This document shows positions 7,144 to 13,697 of a stretch of 13,836 nt of DNA, piece after piece (position 1 is the stretch's first letter; every line of letters starts with the position of its first letter). The stretch comes from Betaproteobacteria bacterium RIFCSPLOWO2_02_FULL_68_150 (GTDB lineage: Bacteria; Pseudomonadota; Gammaproteobacteria; Burkholderiales; SG8-39), in the NCBI GenBank assembly GCA_001771975.1, contig MERE01000015.1, positions 1-13,836 of the forward strand, read 5' to 3'. The translations under genes were made by a program, and so were the position numbers. The notes beneath the pieces were generated by a model. That model saw only the letters and a list, made by a program, of their open reading frames with translations, searched no databases and was not told the DNA's origin.

Positions 7144-7998
7144 TCAGGCGCTGCAGTCCGGGCCGTCCTGCCGCGGAACGATACCTCGGGAATTGAGTTC
7201 CCTGAGGACGTTCGTGCGCCAGCCGCTCGCGCTGGAGAACGCGGCGCTCATCACGGTGCGAGCGGCGACGTCGAGCCATTCGAGCCCGTTCACTGCCTTG
7301 AAAAAAGTCGCCGTCTGGACGTAGTTGTCGGGGAACCAGAAAGCGTTGAAAGCGAGCGCCTCGCGGTACAGGTCGGCTTCGCCGAGTCCCTGCGACGCGC
7401 CGAGCGCGAGCAGCCCCAGGAGCGCGGAGCCATGGTTGCAGTCCTGGAAGAAAGTCGAGTTGTTGCAGCAGGGGCGGAAGCTGTTGTGCGCAACCCTGAC
7501 CACCAGCGCCTCCTGTGCGGCGCTCAGCGCCACGATCGACAGGGTGTTGAAGTGATCGCCGCCGCTCGCGTGCTTGCCGAGGGTCCAGCCGCCGGTCGAG
7601 GCGAAGCGGTGACGCTGGTCGCTGTTGAGCGGACTGGCCTGGTTCGCCGCCATCCGGTTCGCGAGCCCGATCGGCCACAGGACGTTCACGTACACGCCGG
7701 CGTTCTGTCGCGTGAGCCGGATCGGTCCCGGGGAGGGTCTGGCGAGGAGGTCCTCAAGGTCCCCGGTCACGCCGCCGCGCTGCGCGTAAAGCGCGGCAAA
7801 TTTCCCGCGGTCGATCACGCCTGCCCGAACCAGCCTGACGACGCTCTCGCCGAGCGCCACCTTGCTGCGGTACCCGTCAGCGGGCAGCACCTGCGCCGCC
7901 GCCTCCGCGAGCAGCCGGCCGCCCGAAGCGCCCGGTGCGGCCGGCGCGAGCGCCAGGAGCGCCAGCGTGCAGAGCAGTTGCGAGAGCCTCTTCTTCAT
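7144..7998 (-). CDS. Exported protein of unknown family with CCNN-CNH motif
   Basis: A 284-residue protein with a Sec signal peptide (MKKRLSQLLC to about residue 24). I do not recognise the family. The mature protein is mostly helical by appearance, with a striking central motif: Cys177-Cys178-Asn-Asn, then Cys187-Asn-His189-Gly, close to His143, His149 and His171; a last Cys282 lies three residues from the end. These residues could form a metal or cofactor site, or disulfides. Aromatic-rich FNAFWFPDNY and TATFF follow. ATG 7998 is chosen because it starts the signal peptide; the frame upstream to 8244 looks non-coding. It converges on the cyclase gene (24 nt apart) and diverges from the small gene at 8207, with an FNR-type palindrome between them that may control it. 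Confidence 0.75.
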   Translation of the reverse strand: MKKRLSQLLCTLALLALAPAAPGASGGRLLAEAAAQVLPADGYRSKVALGESVVRLVRAGVIDRGKFAALYAQRGGVTGDLEDLLARPSPGPIRLTRQNAGVYVNVLWPIGLANRMAANQASPLNSDQRHRFASTGGWTLGKHASGGDHFNTLSIVALSAAQEALVVRVAHNSFRPCCNNSTFFQDCNHGSALLGLLALGASQGLGEADLYREALAFNAFWFPDNYVQTATFFKAVNGLEWLDVAARTVMSAAFSSASGWRTNVLRELNSRGIVPRQDGPDCSA

Positions 7999-8045
7999 TG
8001 GCTTTGGCCGGCCGGAGGTGCTACCGGCATGATCCCCCGCAAATC

Positions 8046-8056
8046 CATTACCACGA
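8046..8056 (-). repeat. Arm 1 of shared 11-mer TCGTGGTAATG
   Basis: Read on the minus strand, this is TCGTGGTAATG, 47 nt before the minus-strand start codon. The same 11-mer occurs on the plus strand before the divergent gene. With a 2-nt insertion the match extends by four more bases (CCGA on the plus strand, 8059-8062). Function unknown; a promoter element (GGTAAT resembles a -10 box) or operator is possible. Confidence 0.6.
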
Positions 8057-8091
8057 ATCCGACACGCGGCAGCGCGCGACGCGCCGGCTGC

Positions 8092-8105
8092 TTGATCTCG
8101 ATCAA
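8092..8105. promoter_or_regulatory. FNR/ANR/DNR-type binding site TTGATCTCGATCAA
   Basis: A perfect match to the consensus TTGAT-N4-ATCAA recognised by FNR/ANR/DNR regulators, which respond to oxygen or nitric oxide. It lies in the only divergent intergenic region of the window. Its centre is about 100 nt from the minus-strand start (7998) and about 108 nt from the plus-strand start (8207). An overlapping inverted repeat CTCGAT-CA-ATCGAG covers 8097-8110. Which gene it controls is not clear from promoter spacing. Confidence 0.7.
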
Positions 8106-8164
8106 TCGAGCGCACGGCCCGGCAAGGCATCCTGCTTTGGTCCAACGCCACGATGCAGGATCGG

Positions 8165-8175
8165 TCGTGGTAATG
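8165..8175 (+). repeat. Arm 2 of shared 11-mer TCGTGGTAATG
   Basis: Plus-strand copy of the 11-mer found in inverted orientation at 8046-8056. It lies 31 nt before ATG 8207. The two arms flank the FNR-type palindrome, so each divergent gene has the same element upstream in the same relative orientation. Confidence 0.6.
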
Positions 8176-8206
8176 AACACCCATGGCTAGCAGAGGGTCC
8201 GAATTC

Positions 8207-8590
8207 ATGCCGCACAAGGCGGCGGCGTTACGCGCCGCGCTCATCGCGCTGAGCCTGCTGTTACTGCTTCCGGCCTGCGGCGTGTTCGCCTCGCAACTGC
8301 GCGGCGAGCCCGCAAGTTCGGAAAGTGTGCAGCCGGGGCACGCGGCAGCGCACGCGCAACATCACGGCGACGCGCTGTCCGGCGGCTATTGCGCGAGCGT
8401 CGGCACAAGCGCGACCGTAGTGACGACGGGGCGCCCGCTTGGGGTGCAGCCCGGCGCACTCGTAGCGTTGGCGCCGCTCGCGCCGCCGTACGCCATCACG
8501 GCGACGATCGTTCCGCACTCGGCGGCTGCTTCGCATCCGTCGCCCGTTCAAGCCTCGTTTTACCTCCGCTCGGCGCGCATCCTGCGCTGA
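8207..8590 (+). CDS. Small exported or membrane-anchored protein, unknown function
   Basis: A 127-residue protein with a strong N-terminal hydrophobic helix (about 8-22) followed by PAC (Cys24). Cleavage there as a lipoprotein is possible but Pro at -2 makes the lipobox poor. The remainder contains a His cluster (His45, 49, 52, 53), Cys62, and a Pro/Ala-rich low-complexity stretch ending in FYLRSARILR. No family is recognised. ATG 8207 is preferred to ATG 8183 because AGAGGG lies 9 nt before it. It is divergent from the unknown Cys-motif gene and upstream of ccmF, separated from it by a GC-rich hairpin, so co-transcription with ccmF is uncertain. Confidence 0.6.
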   Translation: MPHKAAALRAALIALSLLLLLPACGVFASQLRGEPASSESVQPGHAAAHAQHHGDALSGGYCASVGTSATVVTTGRPLGVQPGALVALAPLAPPYAITATIVPHSAAASHPSPVQASFYLRSARILR

Positions 8591-8610
8591 GTTCCTGCAC
8601 CGCTGGCACC

Positions 8611-8641
8611 GTCGCGGGGCGCGGTCGCGCCCGGCCGCGAC
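8611..8641 (+). terminator. Strong GC-rich stem-loop between small gene and ccmF
   Basis: GGGCGCG (8617-8623) pairs with CGCGCCC (8626-8632), and an outer stem GTCGCG (8611-8616) pairs with CGCGAC (8636-8641) across a 3-nt bulge. It begins 20 nt after the stop at 8590. There is no T-run after it, so it may be an attenuator, an RNA-processing site or a factor-assisted terminator, not a classic intrinsic terminator. Confidence 0.4.
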
Positions 8642-8722
8642 GCGGCGCGTCATGCGTCGCGCTGGAAGCATCGCAAAGGCGAAAAGCAGGTTGGTTGAAT
8701 TCGAATCACAGGAGGCAGGCTC

Positions 8723-10771
8723 ATGGTCGCGGAACTCGGTCAGTTTGCACTCGCGCTGGCGTTCGCCATCGCGTTGACACAGGGTGTCCTGCCGCTGGCC
8801 GGCGCGGCACGCGGCAATCCCGCCTGGATGAGCGTCGGGCGGACGGCAGCGCTCGGCCAACTCGTGTTCCTCGCGATCGCATTCGGCCTGCTGACCTACG
8901 CGTTCGTCAGCAGCGACTTCACGGTGGCGTATGTGGCGAGCCACTCGAATTCGCGCCTGCCGCTGGCCTACCGCATCGCCGGCGTGTGGGGCGGACACGA
9001 GGGATCGTTGCTGCTGTGGGTGCTGATCCTCGCCTGCTGGATGGTCGCGGTCACGCTCTTCAGCCGTAACCTGCCGGAGGACATGGTCGCGCGCGTGCTC
9101 GGCGTGATGGGCCTGGTTGCTGCCGGGTTCCTCGCCTTCATGCTGTTCACCTCGAATCCGTTCGACCGGCTGCTGCCAGCTCCGCCCGACGGACGGGATC
9201 TGAACCCGCTGCTGCAGGACCCGGGCATGATCCTGCACCCGCCGATGCTCTACATGGGGTACGTCGGATTCTCGGTTGCGTTTGCCTTCGCGATCGCCGC
9301 GCTCCTGTCCGGCCAGCTCGACGCGGCGTGGGCCCGCTGGTCACGCCCCTGGACCACGGTGGCCTGGGTATTTCTGACGCTCGGCAATGCGCTGGGCAGC
9401 TGGTGGGCATACTACGAACTCGGCTGGGGCGGCTGGTGGTTCTGGGACCCGGTTGAAAACAGCTCGTTCATGCCGTGGCTGCTCGGCACCGCGCTGATTC
9501 ACTCGCTGGCGGTGACCGAGAAGCGGGGGAGCTTCCGCAGCTGGACCGTGCTGCTCGCGATCGTCACGTTCGTGCTCTCCCTGATGGGGACGTTTCTGGT
9601 GCGCTCGGGCGTGCTCACGTCGGTGCACGCCTTCGCCACCGATCCGGCGCGCGGCGTTTTCATCCTCGCGCTTCTGGCGCTGGTGAGCGGCGGCTCGCTC
9701 GCGCTTTTCGCCTGGCGCGCGCCGCAGCTTCAGCTCCGGGGAGGCGGTTTCGGCGCGCTCTCGCGCGAGTCGCTGCTGCTCACCAACAACGTGCTGCTCG
9801 CCGCGGCGACGGGCACGGTGATGCTCGGCACGCTCTATCCGCTCGCGCTCGACGCGCTGGGCCTGGGCAAGGTCTCCGTGGGCTCGCCGTACTTCGACGC
9901 CGTGTTCGTTCCGATCATCGCGCCGGCGCTGTTCCTGATCGGAGTGGGCCCGATCGCGCGCTGGAAGCAGGCGAGCCTGCCCGAACTCGCGGTGCGCCTG
10001 CGATGGGCGTTCGCGGCGAGCGTCGTGCTCGCGCTGGTGCTGCCGTTTGCGCTCGGCCGCTGGAGCCCGCCGGCCAGCTTCGGACTGGCGCTCGCGCTGT
10101 GGATCGCGGCAACGAGCGCAGTCAGCGTCTGGGACCGGCTCCGGCAAGCCGGATCCGGTCTGAGCGTGTGGCGGCGCATGACCGACCCGTCACCCGCCTT
10201 CTACGGCATGGCGCTCGCGCACGTCGGAGTCGCAGTGCTCGTCGCAGGGGTGACGTTGGTCACGGGTTACGAGACCCGCAAGGACGTGCGCATGGAGACC
10301 GGCGACACGGTGGCAATCGGCGGCTACGTGCTTCGCTTCGAGGGCGTCGCCAAGGAGCCGGGGCCGAACTACGTCGCCGAGCGGGCCACCCTCCGGGTGA
10401 TGCGTTCCGGACGCAACGTGGCGACGCTTCAGCCATCGAGGCGCAGCTACTTCTCGCAGCAGAAACCGATGAGCGAAGCGGCGATCGATTCCGGATTCAC
10501 CCGCGACCTCTACGCCACGCTCGGCGACGCGTTGAACGCGACGACCTGGCTCGTGCGCGTGCAGCACAAACCGTTCGTCAACTGGATCTGGGGCGGGGCC
10601 CTGCTGATGGCTTTGGGTGGATTGTTTGCGGCAAGCGACCGCAGGTACCGAATCGCGGTGCGCGGCCTGCGCGAGGAAAAGTACCTTGCCGCCCTGCGGG
10701 ATCGGCAGGTCGCGCCGGAAATCGCCACACGCAAGATCGCGCCCTGGACGCGGGAGGCCGGAAATGGCTAA
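8723..10771 (+). CDS. ccmF: Cytochrome c-type biogenesis protein CcmF (heme lyase core)
   Basis: A 682-residue polytopic inner-membrane protein, the heme-ligation subunit of System I cytochrome c maturation; it receives heme from CcmE and joins it to apocytochrome cysteines together with CcmH/CcmI. It shows the family hallmarks: WGGHEGSLLLW near residues 90-100, and the Trp-rich heme-handling WWD domain WGGWWFWD at 235-242 followed by PVENSSFMPWL. A large periplasmic domain precedes the last helix (about 614-632). Length is close to the family norm and no frame break is seen. AGGAGG lies 7 nt before ATG 8723. The stop overlaps the ccmH start by 8 nt. NrfE is a paralogous family with the same architecture and cannot be excluded. 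Confidence 0.95.
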   Translation: MVAELGQFALALAFAIALTQGVLPLAGAARGNPAWMSVGRTAALGQLVFLAIAFGLLTYAFVSSDFTVAYVASHSNSRLPLAYRIAGVWGGHEGSLLLWVLILACWMVAVTLFSRNLPEDMVARVLGVMGLVAAGFLAFMLFTSNPFDRLLPAPPDGRDLNPLLQDPGMILHPPMLYMGYVGFSVAFAFAIAALLSGQLDAAWARWSRPWTTVAWVFLTLGNALGSWWAYYELGWGGWWFWDPVENSSFMPWLLGTALIHSLAVTEKRGSFRSWTVLLAIVTFVLSLMGTFLVRSGVLTSVHAFATDPARGVFILALLALVSGGSLALFAWRAPQLQLRGGGFGALSRESLLLTNNVLLAAATGTVMLGTLYPLALDALGLGKVSVGSPYFDAVFVPIIAPALFLIGVGPIARWKQASLPELAVRLRWAFAASVVLALVLPFALGRWSPPASFGLALALWIAATSAVSVWDRLRQAGSGLSVWRRMTDPSPAFYGMALAHVGVAVLVAGVTLVTGYETRKDVRMETGDTVAIGGYVLRFEGVAKEPGPNYVAERATLRVMRSGRNVATLQPSRRSYFSQQKPMSEAAIDSGFTRDLYATLGDALNATTWLVRVQHKPFVNWIWGGALLMALGGLFAASDRRYRIAVRGLREEKYLAALRDRQVAPEIATRKIAPWTREAGNG

Positions 10772-11234
10772 AGCGCTGGTATTGACATTCCTCCTGCTGC
10801 TCGGCGGTGCCGCCTGGGGCAGGGAAGCCGCACCTGCCGCGGCGGATCCGCAGCTCGAGGAGCAGGTGATGGCGGTCGCCGCGGAGCTGCGCTGTCTGGT
10901 GTGCCAGAACCAGTCGATCGCCGAATCGGACTCGGACCTGGCGAAGGACCTGCGGGATCAGGTCCGGGAGAAACTGCGCCAGGGCCAGAGCGAGCGCGAC
11001 ATCATCGACTACATGATCGCCCGTTACGGCGACTTCGTGCTGTGGCGACCGCCGTTCAAGCTGACGACGCTGCTGCTGTGGCTCGGACCGGTGCTGCTAG
11101 TCTTGGCGGGTCTGATCGTGCTGTTCTACCGGCTTGCACGGGAGCGCGACGGCGGCGAGATTGAACTCTCCGAAGCCGCGCGCGCGCGCGCGGCGCAGCT
11201 GCTCGAAAGCCGCACGGAAATGGAGGAACGATGA
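10764..11234 (+). CDS. ccmH: Cytochrome c-type biogenesis protein CcmH/NrfF (thioreductase)
   Basis: A 156-residue membrane-anchored periplasmic thiol-disulfide protein that keeps apocytochrome CXXCH cysteines reduced and interacts with CcmF. After a signal peptide (1-19) comes the defining LRCLVCQNQS motif with redox Cys44 and Cys47, a three-helix domain, and a C-terminal transmembrane helix (about 93-115) following WRPPFK. It corresponds to the short form (CcmH N-domain, CcmL or NrfF), with the TPR part encoded separately by the next gene. The start lies within the last codons of ccmF (8-nt overlap) and the stop overlaps the next start as ATGA. No ccmG/dsbE lies between ccmF and this gene, where it is often found. 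Confidence 0.93.
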   Translation: MAKALVLTFLLLLGGAAWGREAAPAAADPQLEEQVMAVAAELRCLVCQNQSIAESDSDLAKDLRDQVREKLRQGQSERDIIDYMIARYGDFVLWRPPFKLTTLLLWLGPVLLVLAGLIVLFYRLARERDGGEIELSEAARARAAQLLESRTEMEER

Positions 11235-12067
11235 CTGCATTCTGGCTGATCGGGGCGCTGTTCGTCGCCGGCGCGCTCCTGTTTATCCTGCCGCCGCTGC
11301 TGGCGCGGCATGCGCCCGTGCGGTTTTCGCGAGCGGCGACCAATCTCGCCATCTACCGCGACCAGTCACGCGAACTCGATGCCGACCGCGCCGCCGGCAC
11401 GCTGAATGCGGCGCAGCACGCAAAGGCGCGGCGCGAACTGGAAGCGCGGCTGCTCGAGGACGTCGCCGGCGCCCAAGCGGCGCCGAGCGCGCCGGCGCGA
11501 GGTCACGGGGCCGCGATCGTCGCGGGATTCGCGATCCCGCTGGGCGCGCTCGCGCTCTACCTCGTCGTCGGCAACCCGCAGGCGATCGTGCCTGCGCAAG
11601 AGGCGAGTCAGGGCGCCTCTGCCCACGGCGTGAACGCTGGGTCGGTCGACGGGCTGGTCGAACGGCTCGCCGCGCGGATGAGGGAAAATCCCGACGATTC
11701 GCAAGGCTGGCGGTTGCTCGCGCGCTCCTACGGCGCGCTCGGCCGCTTCAACGAGGCGGCGCAGGCTTACGCGAAGGCCGCCGCGCGGCTGCCGGGCGAT
11801 GCGGGGGTCCTGGCCGATTACGCCGAGAGTCTCGCAATGGCGCAAGGCGGGCGCCTGCAGGGTGAGCCCGAAGGGATCATCGAGCGCGCGCTCGCGGCCG
11901 ATCCCGGAAATCTCAAGGCGCACGCGCTGGGCGGCAGCGCGGCGTTCGGGAAAGAGGACTATGCGGGCGCGATCCGGCACTGGGAGCGGATGTTGCCGCT
12001 CGTGCCGCCCGAATCCGAGAGTGCGCGCCAGGTTCAGGCGAGCATCGCCGAGGCGCGCTCGCGGTGA
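11231..12067 (+). CDS. ccmI: Cytochrome c-type biogenesis protein CcmI (TPR apocytochrome chaperone)
   Basis: A 278-residue protein that in System I holds the C-terminal end of apocytochromes and presents them to the CcmF/CcmH heme lyase. An N-terminal helix (about 4-24) and a second helix (about 94-113) flank a cytoplasmic segment with the typical NLAIYRDQSRELDADRAAGTL pattern, conserved in CcmI. The periplasmic part from about residue 140 contains tetratricopeptide repeats (WRLLARSYGALGRFNEAAQAYAKA, and a later YAGAIRHWERML). The ATG overlaps the ccmH stop. It is the last gene of the cassette and converges on the Lgt-like gene 49 nt away. Confidence 0.92.
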   Translation: MTAFWLIGALFVAGALLFILPPLLARHAPVRFSRAATNLAIYRDQSRELDADRAAGTLNAAQHAKARRELEARLLEDVAGAQAAPSAPARGHGAAIVAGFAIPLGALALYLVVGNPQAIVPAQEASQGASAHGVNAGSVDGLVERLAARMRENPDDSQGWRLLARSYGALGRFNEAAQAYAKAAARLPGDAGVLADYAESLAMAQGGRLQGEPEGIIERALAADPGNLKAHALGGSAAFGKEDYAGAIRHWERMLPLVPPESESARQVQASIAEARSR

Positions 12068-12073
12068 GGCTGT

Positions 12074-12092
12074 GGGCGAGGGGCGCCCGCCC
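12074..12092. terminator. GC-rich stem-loop in convergent gap
   Basis: GGGCG (12074-12078) can pair with CGCCC (12088-12092), and GGGCGCCC (12081-12088) is itself palindromic. It sits between the convergent ccmI and lgt-like stops. There is no T-run on either strand, so a terminator role is only suggested by position. Confidence 0.25.
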
Positions 12093-12116
12093 GCCGGGTG
12101 GTCGTTCGCGCACCGA

Positions 12117-12899
12117 TCAACCTCGGCGGGCGATTTGTTTGATCCTCCCTCCTCCTCCGAGCAGGTAGAAGCCCGCGACTGCAATCAGCAGCAGCACCAC
12201 GCCGAAGACCTGCGCCGCGGGAATGCCCCAGGCGAAGATCGCCGGATTTCCGCGGAAGAACTCGACTGCGAACCGGGCGGCGCCGTAGCCTGCCAGATAG
12301 GTGAAGAAGCTGATGCCCGGGGTCTTGAATCTCCCTCGGGTCTGCCACACGAGGAGAAAGACCAGCAAATAAGCCGCCATCTCGTAGATCTCCACCGGAT
12401 GCAGGGGGACGTTCAACGGCGCCATGGAACGCGGATCGGTATAAGTGATCGCCCAGGCCAGATCGGCCGGCTTGCCATAACTGTCCCCGTTCAGCAGGCA
12501 GGCGATCACGCCCGCCGCTTGTCCCAGCGCCACGCCTGGCGCCAGGGCGTCCGCAAACCGCCAGAACGACAGCTGCTTTTTCCGGCAGTACCACAGCGCA
12601 GCCAGGAATCCTCCCAGCAGCGCTCCGATGATGCCGATGCCCCCGTGCCAAACCGCCACGATCTCCCAGGGTTTTTGCAGGAAATAGGCCGGGTTCGAGA
12701 AGACCACGTAATAGATCCGGGCACCGGCGATTCCGCCGAGCAGGGCGTAGAAGGCGAAATCCTTGACCAGTTCGGGATCGATCCCTTTTCGTCTCGCTTC
12801 CCGCGCGCTCAGCCACAGGCCGAGAAAAACCGACAGCAGGACGATGATGCCGTAGGAGCGAAGCTCAAACGTTCCGAACTTCGCGAGCACTGGATACAT
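12117..12899 (-). CDS. lgt: Prolipoprotein diacylglyceryl transferase family protein (divergent Lgt)
   Basis: A 260-residue multi-helix membrane protein of the Lgt family, which transfers diacylglycerol from phosphatidylglycerol to the lipobox Cys of prolipoproteins. Recognisable family parts are LRSYG (Tyr16), ARIYYV, the LLNGDSYGKP signature (136-144), PLHPVEIYE (165-173) and RFAVEFFRG (209-217, with the conserved Arg and Glu). However, the Arg that normally follows Gly in the GR-G signature (Arg143 of E. coli) is Val131 here (codon GTG), and the His of the usual HGG motif is Ile. It may therefore be inactive for the classic reaction or altered. ATG 12899 has AGAGAGG 5 nt upstream. Its association with metal-type small proteins suggests a specialised paralogue, not the housekeeping enzyme. 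Confidence 0.85.
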   Translation of the reverse strand: MYPVLAKFGTFELRSYGIIVLLSVFLGLWLSAREARRKGIDPELVKDFAFYALLGGIAGARIYYVVFSNPAYFLQKPWEIVAVWHGGIGIIGALLGGFLAALWYCRKKQLSFWRFADALAPGVALGQAAGVIACLLNGDSYGKPADLAWAITYTDPRSMAPLNVPLHPVEIYEMAAYLLVFLLVWQTRGRFKTPGISFFTYLAGYGAARFAVEFFRGNPAIFAWGIPAAQVFGVVLLLIAVAGFYLLGGGGRIKQIARRG

Positions 12900-12940
12900 G
12901 CAAAGCCTCTCTTCTACCGACGATTTCTCCCTGAGCGCGG

Positions 12941-13195
12941 TTAGCAGCATCCTCCCCGGCCATGGCGCTGTGAGGACGCGGCCGGCGCCGCGGATTGCCC
13001 TGCTATTTCCTCTTTGATGGATGGGCGGGCGGTCTCCGCCCCCGGCGCCTTGCTTTCCCCGGCAGGACCCTCGCGCGCCATATCATGCGTGCCGCAGCAT
13101 CCCCCCATGAGGCCCCCGTGGCGTCCCCGCGAGAACATCCAGAATACGCCGGCGATCACCACCAGCCAGATCCAATTTTGCGCTAGCCATTCCAT
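12941..13195 (-). CDS. DUF2933-like Cys-rich mini-membrane protein
   Basis: An 84-residue protein: an N-terminal amphipathic start MEWLAQNW, one transmembrane helix (about 8-21), then GRHGGLMGGCCGTHDM with a Cys pair (34-35), an acidic/Ala-rich linker and a terminal GRGGCC. The paired cysteines at both ends of the soluble part plus His residues suggest soft-metal binding, probably copper or mercury; this is inference. TAGGAG lies 6 nt before ATG 13195. It is 41 nt upstream of the lgt-like gene on the same strand. A related, shorter gene with the same upstream sequence lies at 13697. Confidence 0.65.
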   Translation of the reverse strand: MEWLAQNWIWLVVIAGVFWMFSRGRHGGLMGGCCGTHDMAREGPAGESKAPGAETARPSIKEEIAGQSAAPAASSQRHGRGGCC

Positions 13196-13223
13196 GACAG
13201 GTCTCCTAGAAGATTCGCTTCAC
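13172..13223 (-). repeat. Duplicated 5' gene segment, copy 1
   Basis: This 52-nt stretch (minus strand) covers the ribosome-binding site and the first codons of the Cys-rich mini-protein. It aligns without gaps to 13674-13725, with 39 of 52 bases identical by hand count. Because the conserved part extends 28 nt upstream of the start codon, the duplication included the leader. Confidence 0.75.
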
Positions 13224-13230
13224 AGCGGTA

Positions 13231-13485
13231 CTACGTCTTACCCAGAGGCTCTACCTGGTGCCGCACCTCGCTTTCAACTACTTCCATTTCGTGAACCGGG
13301 TTTGGGTCTCTTGGGGCCCGCAACCCCGTATCGGGATGATCCGCTTTCTTATGAAGTCCTTTCATAAGTTTCATGTCGGCCAGGAATCCGATCCCAAAAC
13401 CTGCGGCCGGAGCAATAATTGTCCAAGGCCCACCCAACATCTGACCTACCGCCAATCCTCCGAACAAGCCTACGCAACAAAGCAT
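13231..13485 (-). CDS. Small membrane protein of unknown function
   Basis: An 84-residue protein. The N-terminal half is hydrophobic and Gly-rich (about 1-36, MLCCVGLFGG to GFLADM), consistent with one or two helices. It carries a Cys pair at 3-4; the C-terminal half is hydrophilic. Similar small proteins accompany DUF2933-like genes in metal-resistance clusters as far as I recall; no function is assigned. A strong AGGAGG (13491-13496) sits 5 nt before ATG 13485, which makes this the best-supported start of the cluster. It lies between the two related mini-protein genes, and its DNA is clearly lower in GC than the rest of the window. Confidence 0.65.
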   Translation of the reverse strand: MLCCVGLFGGLAVGQMLGGPWTIIAPAAGFGIGFLADMKLMKGLHKKADHPDTGLRAPRDPNPVHEMEVVESEVRHQVEPLGKT

Positions 13486-13511
13486 TTTTTCCTCCTGTCA
13501 CTACGGTCCGG

Positions 13512-13697
13512 TTAACTTTCGAACCAATTCAAGCGCTGTTGACTTACAGTGAAATTGCCGGCTACCCGCCATGACCGTGCTGATAAGTGAATAGGCCGCG
13601 CTCCGCCTCCCGATGTGCCGTGACTCCCGCGCGCGAACAACCACATGACGCCAACGAGCAGTGCCAGCCAGAACCGGTTCTGCGACAACCATTCCAC
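13512..13697 (-). CDS. DUF2933-like mini-membrane protein, diverged copy
   Basis: A 61-residue protein beginning MEWLSQNRFWLALLVGVMWL, clearly related over its first 27 residues to the mini-protein starting at 13195 (MEW-L-QN-W, FARGSHG versus FSRGRHG). The start is GTG, with TAGGAG at the same distance as in the other copy. After about residue 30 the resemblance stops: the Cys pairs are missing and the tail (SARSWRVAGNF onwards) looks like random sequence, so the 3' part may have been lost or frameshifted. It overlaps the end of the HMA-type frame that enters from the window edge. Confidence 0.5.
   Translation of the reverse strand: MEWLSQNRFWLALLVGVMWLFARGSHGTSGGGARPIHLSARSWRVAGNFTVSQQRLNWFES

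Noticed and set aside
7998..8244. N-terminal extension of the unknown minus-strand protein to 8244
   Set aside because: It would place 82 residues before a clear signal peptide and run through the FNR-type site and the start of the divergent gene.
8695..8708. TTGAATTCGAATCA as a possible second FNR-type site before ccmF
   Set aside because: The second half is shifted by one base from the consensus and the sequence lies directly before the ribosome-binding site, a poor position for an activator.
8261..9238. 325-codon minus-strand frame opposite the small gene and ccmF
   Set aside because: ccmF on the plus strand is unmistakable; the antisense frame has Arg/Gln/His-rich shadow composition.
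11799..12944. 381-codon plus-strand frame crossing the ccmI end and the lgt-like gene
   Set aside because: It is antisense to a clear Lgt-family gene and out of frame with ccmI; no motif or ribosome-binding site supports it.
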